Origin: Solirubrobacterales bacterium
Lineage (GTDB): Bacteria > Actinomycetota > Thermoleophilia > Solirubrobacterales > 70-9
Assembly: GCA_017304845.1 (NCBI GenBank)
Contig: JAFKLL010000024.1
Coordinates: 23,207 to 87,206, forward strand
Direction of reading: 5' to 3'
Length of the DNA stretch: 64,000 bases
Part shown: piece after piece, positions 17,345-26,483 of the stretch
Numbering within the stretch: the stretch's first letter is position 1
How the letters are laid out: each line of letters begins with the position of its first letter
Made by a program: the position numbers and the translations under genes
The notes under the pieces: generated by a model
Seen by the model: the letters and a program-made list of their open reading frames with translations, nothing else
What the model was told of the DNA's origin: nothing
The model's database searches: none

Positions 17345-18370
17345 ATGATGATCGTGATGAAAGAAGGGGCGACCGAGGACGAGGTCGCCAAGGTCGTGGA
17401 ACGAGTCGAGAGCATCGGCTGCTCGGCTCATGTCTCCAAGGGGGAGCTCCTGACCGTGATCGGCGCGATCGGCGACCGCGGCAAGGTCGCGGACCTCGGT
17501 CTCGAAGGCACGCCCGGAGTCGACCACGTCACCCCGATCTCGAAGCCGTTCAAGCTCGCTTCCCGTGAGACGAAACAGGGGGCCGATTCGATCCTCGAGA
17601 TCGGCGGGCGAAAAGTCGGGGGCACCAACTTCGCCCTGATGGCCGGCCCGTGCACGGTCGAGAACCGCGACCAGATGCTCAACTCCGCCGACGCCGTCGC
17701 GGCGGCCGGGGCGACGATGCTGCGCGGCGGCGCCTACAAGCCCCGCACCTCTCCGTACAGCTTCCAGGGACTGGGCCGTGAGGGCCTCCGTCTGCTGGAC
17801 GAGGCTCGTGACCGGACCGGGCTGCCGATCGTCACCGAGCTGCTCGATCTGCGCGATCTCGACGACGTGGTCGAGGTGGCCGACGTGATCCAGGTCGGCG
17901 CCCGCAACATGCAGAACTACGCGCTGCTCTCCGAGATCGGCAAGTCGGGCAAGGCGGTGCTGCTGAAGCGTGGCCTCTCGGCGACGATCGAGGAGCTGCT
18001 GATGGCCTCCGAGTACATCCTCAAGGAGGGCAACGAGAACGTGATGCTCTGCGAGCGCGGCATCCGCACCTACGAGACCGCCTACCGCTTCACGCTCGAC
18101 CTGCTGGCCGTGCCGGCTCTGAAGGAGCAGACGCACCTGCCGGTGATCGTCGATCCAAGCCACGCGCCGGGCCGTCGCGACTGGGTCGAGTCGATGTCGC
18201 TGGCCGCCGCGGCCGCCGGCGCCGACGGGATCATCATCGAGGTTCACAATGAGCCCGAGAAGGCGATCTGCGACGCCGCCCAGCAGGTTCCGACCTCCGA
18301 GTTCCAGGAGCTGACGGACAAGCTGGAGACCATCACCACGGTGGTCGGCAAGACGATCTCGCGAGCCTGA
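17345..18370 (+). CDS. aroF: 3-deoxy-7-phosphoheptulonate (DAHP) synthase
   Basis: Condenses phosphoenolpyruvate with erythrose 4-phosphate, the committing step of aromatic biosynthesis. About 341 aa: an N-terminal ferredoxin/ACT-like regulatory domain (MMIVMKEGATEDEVAKVV) and a TIM barrel with MAGPCTVE, RGGAYKPRTSPYSFQG, GARNMQNYALL and DPSHAPGRR, as in the Bacillus/Thermotoga type. An in-frame GTG at 17288 exists, but ATG 17345 matches the family start. Downstream tyrA starts after 1 bp. Upstream lies the aromatic leader peptide, which probably controls this operon. Confidence 0.95.
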   Translation: MMIVMKEGATEDEVAKVVERVESIGCSAHVSKGELLTVIGAIGDRGKVADLGLEGTPGVDHVTPISKPFKLASRETKQGADSILEIGGRKVGGTNFALMAGPCTVENRDQMLNSADAVAAAGATMLRGGAYKPRTSPYSFQGLGREGLRLLDEARDRTGLPIVTELLDLRDLDDVVEVADVIQVGARNMQNYALLSEIGKSGKAVLLKRGLSATIEELLMASEYILKEGNENVMLCERGIRTYETAYRFTLDLLAVPALKEQTHLPVIVDPSHAPGRRDWVESMSLAAAAAGADGIIIEVHNEPEKAICDAAQQVPTSEFQELTDKLETITTVVGKTISRA

Positions 18371-18371
18371 G

Positions 18372-19445
18372 ATGAAGCTGGCGGTTCTCGGCGTCGGGCT
18401 GATCGGTGGGTCGATCGGCCTGGCTGCCCGTCAGCGCGGGCTGGCCGAGGTCGTCGGCTGGGTGCGCCGGCCCGAACGGGCGGCGGAATGCGTCGAGACC
18501 GGGGCGGTGGACCGCATGGCCGACTCGATCGAGGAGGCCTGCGCCGACGCCGACATCGTGGTCTGCTGCGCCGCCGTCGGCGGTCTGGTCGAGATGGGCC
18601 GGAGGGCGCTCGACGCCTCCCCCGAGGGCTGCGTGGTCACCGACGTGGGTTCGACCAAGCGGGAGCTGGTCGAGGCCCTGGCCTCCGACCAGCGCTTCAT
18701 CGGCGGCCATCCGCTGGCCGGGGCCGAGACCGCCGGGGTCGCCAACGCGAGGGCGGATCTCTACGAGGGCGCCCGCTGGTACCTGACCCCGACCTCGGGG
18801 TCGTCCGGCATCCTGCTCGACCGTCTGCAGCGCTTCGTCAAGGACCTCGGCGCCCGCCCGACCGCGATCGACGCGGCCGAGCACGACGAGGCGGTCGCGG
18901 TGGTGAGCCACCTGCCGCATGTCTTCGCCAATCAGCTCGCGACCCAGGGGAGGCCCGGCACGGAGCGCCTGGGCGCGCTGGCGCCCAGCCTCAGAGACGG
19001 CACCCGGGTCGCCGGGTCGAACCCCGGCATCTGGGGCGAGATCTTCGCCACCAACCACGAGGCGGTGGTCGCGGCGATCCGGACCTCGATCGCCGGCCTG
19101 GAGGAGGCTGCCGAGGTGATCGGCAGCGCCGACCCCGAGCGGATCGCCGAGTGGCAGGCCGCGGCCGGGCATGAACGAGCGGTGCTTTCCGCGGCCGAGT
19201 CGGAGGCCGGCGCGACCCACGAGCTGCGCGTCCTGGTCTCGAACCAGCCCGGCGTGCTGGCCGAACTGGCCCTGGCCCTGGGCCGCGCCGGCGTCAACAT
19301 CACCGACATGTCGCTCGATCCGGCCCCCGACATGAGCTCCGGCGCGATCTCGCTCTGGGTCGCCGGCGACGGCGAGGCCGAGAAGGCCCAGGCCTGCATC
19401 TCGGGGCTCGGGCACTCGGTGACGATGGTGGAGGCCGGCCAGTGA
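18372..19445 (+). CDS. tyrA: Prephenate dehydrogenase with C-terminal ACT domain
   Basis: NAD(P)-dependent oxidative decarboxylation of prephenate to 4-hydroxyphenylpyruvate for tyrosine. 357 aa: Rossmann start KLAVLGVGLIGGSIGLA, TDVGSTKREL, FIGGHPLAGAETAG, and a C-terminal ACT domain from about residue 280 (HELRVLVSNQPGVLAELALAL) that could bind tyrosine. It overlaps aroA by 4 bp (GTGA). Arogenate use cannot be excluded. Confidence 0.95.
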   Translation: MKLAVLGVGLIGGSIGLAARQRGLAEVVGWVRRPERAAECVETGAVDRMADSIEEACADADIVVCCAAVGGLVEMGRRALDASPEGCVVTDVGSTKRELVEALASDQRFIGGHPLAGAETAGVANARADLYEGARWYLTPTSGSSGILLDRLQRFVKDLGARPTAIDAAEHDEAVAVVSHLPHVFANQLATQGRPGTERLGALAPSLRDGTRVAGSNPGIWGEIFATNHEAVVAAIRTSIAGLEEAAEVIGSADPERIAEWQAAAGHERAVLSAAESEAGATHELRVLVSNQPGVLAELALALGRAGVNITDMSLDPAPDMSSGAISLWVAGDGEAEKAQACISGLGHSVTMVEAGQ

Positions 19446-20770
19446 GCGGCCACGAGGTCGATCTGGACGGCGGCGAACGGGCCACCTTCCGACCCTCCGG
19501 GGCGCTCCGTGGGAGCCTGGTACCGCCCGCCGACAAGTCGATCTCCCACCGGGCCGCGATCATCGGAGCGATTGCCGAGGGCCCGACGGTGGTCACCAAC
19601 TACCTGGATTCGGACGACACCCGCTCGACCCTGAGCGCGGTCGCCGGGCTGGGGGCGATGGTCAACCCGGAGCCGCTCAACGCGATGCCGGAGGAGTTCA
19701 CGATCGAGGGCGTCGGGCCGACCGGGCCGCGCAGCCTCGGCCGGATCGATGTCGGCAACGCCGGCACCCTGATGCGTCTGCTGCCCGGCTGGCTGGCCGG
19801 CTGCGACGGCGGGCTCTGGCGGATGGACGGCGACGCCTCGATCCGCAGGCGTCCCGTCGACCGGATCTCGGTGCCGCTGGGCCTGATGGGCGCGCAGATC
19901 GAGGTCACGGAGGAGCGCTTCCCGCCGATCAAGATCGACGGCCGAGTCCTGAAGGGCATCGAGTACGAGCTGCCGGTCGCCTCGGCGCAGGTCAAGTCCT
20001 GCCTGCTCCTGGCCGGGCTGCGGGCCGAAGGGCCGACCACGGTGATCGAGCCGATCGCGACCCGTGACCACACCGAGGTGATGCTCGAGGCCGCCGGCGC
20101 CAGGATCGAACGGGGGGAGGGACGGGTCACCGTCTGGCCCTCCGAGAACCTGAGCCTGGAAAGGGTCGAGGTCCCGGCCGACATCTCGTCCGCCGCCTTC
20201 TTCCTGGTCGCCGCGTCGATCGTGCCCGGATCCGAGGTCGTGATCGACCGGACCGGCGTCAACCCGACCCGGACCGGGATCGTGGATATCCTGCGCCGCA
20301 TGGGAGCCGACATCGAGGTCGAGCCGCTGGACGACGGCGCCGGGGAGCCGATCGCCCGGATCACGGTGCGCTCGGCGCCCTTGACCGGCACCAGGGTCGA
20401 AGGCGCCGAGATCCCGCTGGCGATCGACGAGCTGCCGATCGTCGCCCTGGCCGCCTGCTTCGCCGAGGGCGAGACGATCATCGCCGACGCGGAGGAGCTG
20501 AAGGCCAAGGAATCGGACCGGATCGCCGTGGTCGTCGACGCCCTATCCGGGTTCGGAGCCGAGATCGAGGCCCGCGAGGACGGCATGCGGATCGTCGGGA
20601 CCGGCGGTCTCCGCGGCGGCTCGGTCGACTCGCATGGCGACCACCGGATCGCGATGCTCGGCGCGATCGCCGGCATCGCCAGCCGCGAAGGCGTCGTGGT
20701 CGACGGGATGGACGCTGCCGCGGTCAGCTACCCGACCTTCCAGCAGGACCTCGGAAGGCTGCTGGGTTGA
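19442..20770 (+). CDS. aroA: 3-phosphoshikimate 1-carboxyvinyltransferase (EPSP synthase)
   Basis: Transfers enolpyruvyl from PEP to shikimate 3-phosphate. 442 aa, usual length. PPADKSISHRAAI binds substrate phosphate, VGNAGTLMRLLPGWLAG, RDHTEVMLEAAG and KAKESDRIAVV are conserved. Third gene of aroF-tyrA-aroA, which brings regulated first and later steps of the pathway under one leader. Ends by overlapping the next gene's TTG. Confidence 0.96.
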   Translation: MSGHEVDLDGGERATFRPSGALRGSLVPPADKSISHRAAIIGAIAEGPTVVTNYLDSDDTRSTLSAVAGLGAMVNPEPLNAMPEEFTIEGVGPTGPRSLGRIDVGNAGTLMRLLPGWLAGCDGGLWRMDGDASIRRRPVDRISVPLGLMGAQIEVTEERFPPIKIDGRVLKGIEYELPVASAQVKSCLLLAGLRAEGPTTVIEPIATRDHTEVMLEAAGARIERGEGRVTVWPSENLSLERVEVPADISSAAFFLVAASIVPGSEVVIDRTGVNPTRTGIVDILRRMGADIEVEPLDDGAGEPIARITVRSAPLTGTRVEGAEIPLAIDELPIVALAACFAEGETIIADAEELKAKESDRIAVVVDALSGFGAEIEAREDGMRIVGTGGLRGGSVDSHGDHRIAMLGAIAGIASREGVVVDGMDAAAVSYPTFQQDLGRLLG

Positions 20771-21711
20771 CGCGCATCCTGAAGCCGCTGCCTCTGGTCG
20801 CGGCCGTTCTGGCGTTCTTCGTCCCCTCGGCCTCCCAGGCCGCTTCACCGAACCGAGAGGTCATCGCGGAAGCGTCGACCCGAGCCGTGACCGACGGTGC
20901 GCGGTATCTCGCCTACCAGCGGGCCGACGGGGTCTCGGTCGCCCATGACTCCTGGCGGGGCAAGACCGTCGAGATCCTGGGAGCCGAGAACTGCGAGCCC
21001 GCCACCGTCGGCGCCGGGCAGGTGGGATTGGACTGCGCCAAGTCGGAGAACGCCAGATGGACGAACGGCAGGCCACGGATCGCCTCCGTGCTGACCGGGA
21101 AGTCCAGGCCCGTGCTCGGCGCCCTCGACGGCGACGTGCTCTGGAGGATCGGTTCCCGCTGGATAGCCGGCGTCCATCCCTGCCACGCACCGTCGCCTCA
21201 CTGCAGCGGGCAGTGGTTCCTGATCAATCGCAGGACCCATGCGCGAATCAGGACTGACGAGGCCGAGTACTCGCTGAACCGTCCCCGGCCGAGCAAGGTG
21301 AAGCCGCCGCGGTACTGGCGCGCGATGCCGGGCAAGCTGCGTCGTGGCACCCTCGCCTACTCCGGCAACATGGTCGTCGCCGACGACGGCAAGAGCCTCT
21401 CGCTGTGGAAGGGTCGGAGATCGAAGCTCCGGCTCGCGCCTTCGGCCTGGCGGGCCCAGCGGTTCCCGGTCTGGGACAACTACGGCTCGGTGAAGATCGC
21501 CCAGGGGAGGGTCTTCTGGGAAGACCTCGAAAACCGGGTCCACATCGTGCGCACCGACGGCAGCGGAGCCCAGGTCGTCGCCTTCGAAGGCTCCAGATAC
21601 CTCGACCCGAGATCGCTTCGGGACGGGGTCGTGGTCTCCGTGTCGGATCGGCGAGAGGCTTCGGGCGGGGAGCCGACCTTCGAGCTGGTCCTGGTCCGGG
21701 ACCTGCCCTAG
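20767..21711 (+). CDS. Secreted protein of unknown function
   Basis: 314 aa. TTG start overlaps the aroA stop (TTGA). A signal peptide (PLPLVAAVLAFFVPSASQAA) is cleaved near residue 26. The mature protein is Trp/Arg-rich, with two cysteine pairs, and recurrent short strands with motifs like ARYLAYQ, DVLWRIG, VFWEDLENRVHI, suggesting a beta-propeller-like fold (inference). It rides on the aromatic operon but has no evident link with it. Its stop overlaps that of the convergent acyltransferase gene. Confidence 0.8.
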   Translation: MTRILKPLPLVAAVLAFFVPSASQAASPNREVIAEASTRAVTDGARYLAYQRADGVSVAHDSWRGKTVEILGAENCEPATVGAGQVGLDCAKSENARWTNGRPRIASVLTGKSRPVLGALDGDVLWRIGSRWIAGVHPCHAPSPHCSGQWFLINRRTHARIRTDEAEYSLNRPRPSKVKPPRYWRAMPGKLRRGTLAYSGNMVVADDGKSLSLWKGRRSKLRLAPSAWRAQRFPVWDNYGSVKIAQGRVFWEDLENRVHIVRTDGSGAQVVAFEGSRYLDPRSLRDGVVVSVSDRREASGGEPTFELVLVRDLP

Positions 21712-22769
21712 AGGGCGTCGAGCTGATCGCCGACCCAGTCGTCGACGATCTGCCACTTCTCATAGAGCCACTCGGTGCGCGCCATCTCGTCCTGCGGGAT
21801 GGTGGTGCCGTCGTAGCGCCAGAAGCGGATCTTGATCCGGCGGCCGACCAGGACCCCGGCGAGCACGTCGTTGACGGTGCGGATGCCCTCGAATCCGACA
21901 TGTCCGCAGAAGACCACGTCGGTCCCCCGCGAGGCCTCGTCCAGCATCGCCAAGGGGCCGCCGAGGCGGGGCGGCAGCAGATGGTTCAGGCGGGCGGCCA
22001 GCGGCGCGATCTCGGGCTGGCGCTCGGCGATCACCTCCTGGGCGCGGGCGATCTTGGCCGGGGTGGGTCGGGTCCCCTCCGGGTAGATCGCGGTGATCTC
22101 ACCCTCGCTCATGTCATGCATCAGCGAGCGGACCGCCGAGATCTCGGTCTCCGGGTCGAGCGAACCACGGCGGACGAAGACGGTCGGGATCCAGCGGCCG
22201 CCGATGTCGATCGGGGTCAGGGACTGGATCTCCTGCTTGATCACGTACCGGACGCCGATGCCCCGGGGGTGGCCGATGAAGAAGTCGCCGATCAGGTTGT
22301 CGAGGATGCTGACGTGGCGCGGCATCAGGATGTACGGGCCCGGCCCGGTGTGCTCGAAGCCCTCGACCTCGAACTTGAGGCCGAAGAGGATGCGGATCGC
22401 GATCAGGTGGTTGCGGGCCCAGGCGATGCGGAGCGCGTAGACCCAGCGCCGCCGGCGGATCGAGCCGCGGCCCCAGGGGCCGCCGGTGAAGGCGTAGATG
22501 AAGATCAGCTTGAGGAAGGCCTTCATCTCGCCGAACAGGAACCACCAGACCGCGGGCACCATCCGGACCGTGACGAAGGGCCGTCGGCTGCGGAACCAGA
22601 GCACCAGATCGACGATCAGGGCGGCCAGCATCAGCAAGGGGGAGAGGACGGTCAGCAGCACGAATCCGCCGACTTCGGCGGCGGTGCCGATCACCCGGCG
22701 GCGGATGCGGGCGCCGAGCGGCCCGCGGTCGGGAAACAGTGGGCCCCGGCCGGGGGTCTGGACGCGCAT
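21708..22769 (-). CDS. PlsC-type acyltransferase
   Basis: Membrane-associated acyltransferase (353 aa). One or two hydrophobic segments at about residues 35-60 and 73-95, then the catalytic HxxxxD box RHVSILDN (His152, Asp157) and the substrate-binding YPEGTR near residue 230. Likely transfers an acyl group to a lysophospholipid or related acceptor; the exact acceptor is unknown. The N-terminal membrane region and long C-terminus distinguish it from short PlsC. Convergent with the secreted protein gene (4-bp overlap) and divergent from cmk. Confidence 0.86.
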   Translation of the reverse strand: MRVQTPGRGPLFPDRGPLGARIRRRVIGTAAEVGGFVLLTVLSPLLMLAALIVDLVLWFRSRRPFVTVRMVPAVWWFLFGEMKAFLKLIFIYAFTGGPWGRGSIRRRRWVYALRIAWARNHLIAIRILFGLKFEVEGFEHTGPGPYILMPRHVSILDNLIGDFFIGHPRGIGVRYVIKQEIQSLTPIDIGGRWIPTVFVRRGSLDPETEISAVRSLMHDMSEGEITAIYPEGTRPTPAKIARAQEVIAERQPEIAPLAARLNHLLPPRLGGPLAMLDEASRGTDVVFCGHVGFEGIRTVNDVLAGVLVGRRIKIRFWRYDGTTIPQDEMARTEWLYEKWQIVDDWVGDQLDAL

Positions 22770-22824
22770 CGGCTGATCGTAGTCGGCGGCGCCGGGCGTG
22801 GGTTCCCCGCCCGGCCGGTGGCCG

Positions 22825-22830
22825 TAGGAT
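22825..22830 (+). promoter_or_regulatory. -10 box upstream of cmk
   Basis: TAGGAT followed by 8 nt and an ATG at 22839. Transcription would start at or next to that ATG, giving a 17-nt leader before the cmk start. Confidence 0.55.
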
Positions 22831-22838
22831 GGGTGCCG

Positions 22839-22862
22839 ATGAATGGAGCCTTCAAATGGTGA
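22839..22862 (+). CDS. Possible leaderless 7-codon upstream ORF overlapping the cmk start
   Basis: ATG-AAT-GGA-GCC-TTC-AAA-TGG-TGA encodes MNGAFKW and its stop overlaps the first codons of cmk. It starts 8 nt after TAGGAT. The same bases contain GGAG (22845-22848), a normal SD for cmk at 22856, so this may be a simple short leader rather than a translated peptide. Confidence 0.35.
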   Translation: MNGAFKW

Positions 22863-23494
22863 TCGCGATCGACGGCCCGGCCGGCGCCGGCAAGTCCACG
22901 GTCGCGCGCGCGCTCGCTGACGAGCTCGGGTTCACCTATCTCGACTCGGGGGCGATGTATCGCTGCGTGGCCCTGACCTGCCTGGATTGGGGAGCCGACC
23001 CGACCGCCTCCGGCGAGGCGACCTCGACCGCGGAGTCGATCGAGATCGGCTTCGAGGACGGGCTGGTGCTGATCGACGGCGTCGACGTCAGCGACGAGAT
23101 CCGCAGCCCCGAGGTGACCGAGGCCGCCTCCCAGGTCTCGGTGCATCCAGGCGTCCGCCAGGCGATGGTCGCCGAGCAGCAGCGCCTGATCGCGACCGGC
23201 CCATACGTGACCGAGGGGCGTGACATCGGCACCGTCGTCGCGCCCGACTCGCCGCTCAAGATCTTCCTGACCGCATCCCCGGAGGCCCGGGCCGAACGCC
23301 GCTCGGGCCAGACCGGGGAGGACGTGGCCGAGGTGCTCGCCGCCCAGGAGGAGCGCGACCGTCGCGACTCCGAGCGCGAGCACGGCGCCCTCAGGGCGGC
23401 CGATGACGCGATCACGATCGACAGCACGGATCTCACTTCCGAACAGGTGGTCGCGCAGATCGCCGAGCTGGCCCGCGAGCGGGGTCTGGCCTGA
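22856..23494 (+). CDS. cmk: Cytidylate kinase
   Basis: Phosphorylates CMP and dCMP (212 aa). [20 protein letters not shown] is the P-loop, followed by [13 protein letters not shown], and [10 protein letters not shown] plus a lid region near [18 protein letters not shown] at 22845-22848 serves as SD. It overlaps der by one base (TGATG), a common cmk-der pairing. Confidence 0.96.
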   Translation: MVIAIDGPAGAGKSTVARALADELGFTYLDSGAMYRCVALTCLDWGADPTASGEATSTAESIEIGFEDGLVLIDGVDVSDEIRSPEVTEAASQVSVHPGVRQAMVAEQQRLIATGPYVTEGRDIGTVVAPDSPLKIFLTASPEARAERRSGQTGEDVAEVLAAQEERDRRDSEREHGALRAADDAITIDSTDLTSEQVVAQIAELARERGLA

Positions 23495-24834
23495 TGGAAG
23501 CCGCCTCCGGCCCCGCGTCCTCGGGCGCGGTGCCGACCGTCGCCGTCGTCGGCTTCCCCAACGTGGGCAAGTCGACCCTGGTCAATCGCCTGGCCGGGGG
23601 CCGCGAGGCCGTGGTCCACAGCGAGGCCGGCGTCACCCGCGACCGCAAGCGGGTCAGGTGCGAGTGGAACGGCCGCGAGTTCGATCTGCTGGACACCGGC
23701 GGCATCGACCTCGACGACGCCTCGGAGATGGCGGCCGACATCCAGCGGCAGGCCCGCCTGGGCATGGCCGAGGCGGACGCGATCGTCCTGGTCGTCAACG
23801 GCCAGGCCGGCCTGCGGACCGGCGACGACGATCTCGCCCGCGAGCTGCGCACCTCCCCGGTGCCGGTGATCGTCGCCGTGAACAAGTCCGATCGCCCCGA
23901 CGACGAGTTCGCCGCCGCCGAGTTCCACGCGCTCGGCCTGGGGGACCCGATCGCGGTCTCCGCCACGCACGGGCTCGGCACCGGCGACCTGCTCGACCGG
24001 ATCACCGACGCGCTCGGCGATCGGCCGGCCCGCGTCGAGGAGTCGGACTCGGTCCGCATCGCCATGATCGGGCGGCCCAACGTCGGCAAGTCCTCGCTGG
24101 TCAACCGCATCCTCGGCGACGACCGGGTGATCGTCTCGCCGATGGCGGGCACCACCCGGGACACGATCGACACCGAGATCGAGGTCGACGGCCGCAGGGT
24201 GACCCTGGTCGACACGGCCGGTCTCCGGCGCCGTTCCAAGGTCGCCGGCTCGGTCGACCACTACGCCCAGCTCCGGTCCGAGCGAGCCATCGAGCGGGCC
24301 GACGTGGCGATCATCGTCTGCGATGCCCATGAGGGCGTGCGCTCCGAGGACCTGAAGGTCGGCGAGGTGGCGATGAAGGCCGGCTGCGCCACGATGATCG
24401 TGATGAACAAGTGGGACATCACCGAGACCGACATCGACGACACCCGCGCCCGGGTCGCCCGCAAGCTCCGGCTCCGTCCCGACGTCGTGACCTGCTCCGC
24501 CAAGTCGGGCCGCAACGTCGCCGGCCTGATCTCCCGCGCGGTCGCCCTTGACGACCGGGCGCATCAGCGGATCCCGACCCCGCAGCTCAACCGCTTCATC
24601 TCCGAGGTGGTCACCACGACCCCGCCGCCCTCGCGCCGGGGCCGTCGCCTGAAGCTGCTCTACGCCGCCCAGATCGAGGTCGCGCCGCCGCGCTTTTCGA
24701 TCCAGGTCAACGACCGTCGCCTGATCTTCAGGGATTGGGCCTACCACCTCGAGAACCGGCTGCGGGAGCAGTGGGGGCTCGACGGCGTCCCGCTGGTGAT
24801 CGACTACATCCCGCGCAAGGGCCGGGATGACTAG
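23494..24834 (+). CDS. der: Ribosome-associated GTPase Der (EngA)
   Basis: Essential tandem-GTPase acting in 50S subunit assembly (446 aa). First G domain: [26 protein letters not shown]. Second: [34 protein letters not shown]-terminal KH-like domain follows, ending YIPRKGRDD. Order cmk-der is typical of Gram-positive bacteria. Confidence 0.97.
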   Translation: MEAASGPASSGAVPTVAVVGFPNVGKSTLVNRLAGGREAVVHSEAGVTRDRKRVRCEWNGREFDLLDTGGIDLDDASEMAADIQRQARLGMAEADAIVLVVNGQAGLRTGDDDLARELRTSPVPVIVAVNKSDRPDDEFAAAEFHALGLGDPIAVSATHGLGTGDLLDRITDALGDRPARVEESDSVRIAMIGRPNVGKSSLVNRILGDDRVIVSPMAGTTRDTIDTEIEVDGRRVTLVDTAGLRRRSKVAGSVDHYAQLRSERAIERADVAIIVCDAHEGVRSEDLKVGEVAMKAGCATMIVMNKWDITETDIDDTRARVARKLRLRPDVVTCSAKSGRNVAGLISRAVALDDRAHQRIPTPQLNRFISEVVTTTPPPSRRGRRLKLLYAAQIEVAPPRFSIQVNDRRLIFRDWAYHLENRLREQWGLDGVPLVIDYIPRKGRDD

Positions 24835-24837
24835 GAT
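24832..24837 (+). promoter_or_regulatory. Putative -10 box for metK
   Basis: TAGGAT overlaps the der stop codon. A start near 24844 would give a leader of about 75 nt. This leader is AT-richer than its surroundings and ends with AAGGAG at 24903-24908. I see no SAM-riboswitch core in it. Confidence 0.42.
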
Positions 24838-24919
24838 TTCCGATCAGATTTCCAGCATTCACAGAATCTTCACCAGACCAGCACGCTGATCCGCGATAGC
24901 GCAAGGAGAAACAGTCCGA

Positions 24920-26149
24920 ATGACCCAGCTGAAGCTCGCAGAGGGTGAACACCTCTTCACCTCCGAATCCGTAACCGAAGGCCATCCCGACAAGATCGCC
25001 GATCAGATCTCGGACTCGGTCCTCGACGCATGCCTCAGCCAGGACCCGAACTCCCGGGTCGCCTGCGAGACCCTGGTCAACACCGGCATGGCGGTCATCT
25101 CCGGTGAGCTGACCACCAGCGCCCAGATCGACATCCCCGAGCTGGTCCGCGAGACGATCTGCGGCATCGGCTACGACAAGGGCGAGTACGGCTACGACGG
25201 CAACCACATCTCCGTCCTGGTCTCGCTCGACAAGCAGTCGCCCGACATCGCCCAGGGCGTCGACACCGGGATCGAGACCCGCACCGGCGGCTCCTCGGAC
25301 CAGTTCGACCTCGACGGCGCCGGCGACCAGGGCATGATGTTCGGCTACGCCACCAACGAGACCGAGGCCCTGATGCCGATGCCGATCCAGATCGCGCACC
25401 GGCTCTCCGAGCGGCTCTCGCTGGTCCGCAAGAACGGCACCCTCGACTACCTCCGGCCCGACGGCAAGACCCAGGTCACCGTCCGTTACGCCGACGGCAG
25501 GCCGGTCTCGATCGAGCAGGTCCTGATCTCGACCCAGCACGCGCCGGACATCGACAACGAGAAGACGATCCGCCCGGACCTCTGGGAGAACGTGATCCTG
25601 CCGGTGCTCTCCGAGGAGTACGGCGACCTGCTGGACGAGAACGCGCTCTACGAGTCGCTGCTGATCAACCCGACCGGCATCTTCGTGATCGGCGGCCCGG
25701 TCGGCGACGCCGGCCTCACCGGCCGCAAGATCATCGTCGACACCTACGGCGGCGCCGCCCGCCACGGTGGCGGCGCCTTCTCCGGCAAGGACCCGTCGAA
25801 GGTCGACCGCTCGGCCGCCTACGCCGCCCGCTACGCGGCCAAGAACGTGGTCGCGTCCGGCCTGGCCGACCGTTGCGAGGTCCAGGTCGCCTACGCGATC
25901 GGCGTCGCCCGCCCGGTCTCGATCATGGCCGAGACCTTCGGCACCGGGAAGAAGAGCGACTGGGAGATCTCCCAGCTGATCGCCGACAACTTCGACCTGC
26001 GTCCCGGCGCCTTCCGCCAGTACCTCGACCTGCACCGGCCGATCTACAAGGACACCGCCGCCTACGGCCACTTCGGCCGCAGCAACGAGAACTTCACCTG
26101 GGAGCGGACCGACCGCGCCGAGGTCCTGAAGGACGCCGCCGGCCTCTAG
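24920..26149 (+). CDS. metK: S-adenosylmethionine synthetase
   Basis: Makes S-adenosylmethionine from methionine and ATP (409 aa). [20 protein letters not shown] near the N-terminus, [12 protein letters not shown], and the phosphate loop [20 protein letters not shown] are all intact. An AAGGAG lies 11 nt before the ATG. Probably monocistronic: promoter-like box upstream, hairpins downstream. Confidence 0.98.
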   Translation: MTQLKLAEGEHLFTSESVTEGHPDKIADQISDSVLDACLSQDPNSRVACETLVNTGMAVISGELTTSAQIDIPELVRETICGIGYDKGEYGYDGNHISVLVSLDKQSPDIAQGVDTGIETRTGGSSDQFDLDGAGDQGMMFGYATNETEALMPMPIQIAHRLSERLSLVRKNGTLDYLRPDGKTQVTVRYADGRPVSIEQVLISTQHAPDIDNEKTIRPDLWENVILPVLSEEYGDLLDENALYESLLINPTGIFVIGGPVGDAGLTGRKIIVDTYGGAARHGGGAFSGKDPSKVDRSAAYAARYAAKNVVASGLADRCEVQVAYAIGVARPVSIMAETFGTGKKSDWEISQLIADNFDLRPGAFRQYLDLHRPIYKDTAAYGHFGRSNENFTWERTDRAEVLKDAAGL

Positions 26150-26180
26150 CCCGTAGCGCCCCGGCCACCGCCGGGATCCA

Positions 26181-26229
26181 CGCGAGATGCAGATCGAGTG
26201 CGCCATGTGGCGTCGATCTGCATCTCGCG
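26181..26229 (-). repeat. 49-nt hairpin repeat, copy 1
   Basis: A perfect 17-bp inverted repeat, CGCGAGATGCAGATCGA (26181-26197) and TCGATCTGCATCTCGCG (26213-26229), with a 15-nt loop. Read on the minus strand it aligns without gaps to the element at 53598-53646, including loop bases CCACAT and GCGCAC. It starts 31 bp after the metK stop. The conserved loop argues for a family of intergenic elements (REP-like) rather than a chance terminator. Confidence 0.75.
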
Positions 26230-26234
26230 ACCTG

Positions 26235-26263
26235 TGAAGGGAACGACCTGGTCGCTCCCTTCA
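26235..26263. terminator. Long palindromic hairpin downstream of metK
   Basis: TGAAGGGA (26235-26242) and TCCCTTCA (26256-26263) enclose an inner palindrome CGACC-t-GGTCG (26244-26254), with only one mismatched pair. Followed by AT-rich sequence but no clean T-run. Likely ends metK transcription. Confidence 0.6.
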
Positions 26264-26483
26264 GACTTCCTAAAATCCGCACCTTTTCGGTTTTTCGGTG
26301 TTACGATTTCCGTTGAATCCAAGAGGAATGGGTGGATGCCATGCGGCAGGATCTCGCCTCCGGAGGCCCAGAGAGAGGGGCTGCGGGGCGTAAAGCGCGT
26401 CCAGCGATTCAAGCGTCCGGCGGAGCTGCCGTAGCCACCCCAGCGTCTCGCACCACCTCAGAACCACCCCCGGCGGTGGCGGC
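26264..26483 (+). promoter_or_regulatory. Long untranslated region upstream of the LuxR-type regulator
   Basis: Begins AT-rich (TTTTCGGTTTTTCGG) with a TACGAT box at 26302-26307, the probable -10 of the regulator. About 170 nt then separate this from the ATG at 26484. The stretch holds a perfect 12-bp palindrome GCCTCCGGAGGC (26356-26367). It holds only short, unconvincing ORFs. Near the ATG the sequence is CCCCCGGCGGTGGCGGC, with no clear SD. Confidence 0.45.

Noticed and set aside
24835..24919. SAM riboswitch upstream of metK
   Set aside because: The leader is only about 75 nt and I cannot draw the SAM-I, SAM-II or SAM-IV cores in it.
26313..26393. Short frames after the TACGAT box upstream of the LuxR gene, starting TTG 26313 or ATG 26328
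   Set aside because: Arg/Gly-rich with no family likeness; start spacing from the -10 box is poor and there is no sign of coding selection visible in one genome.
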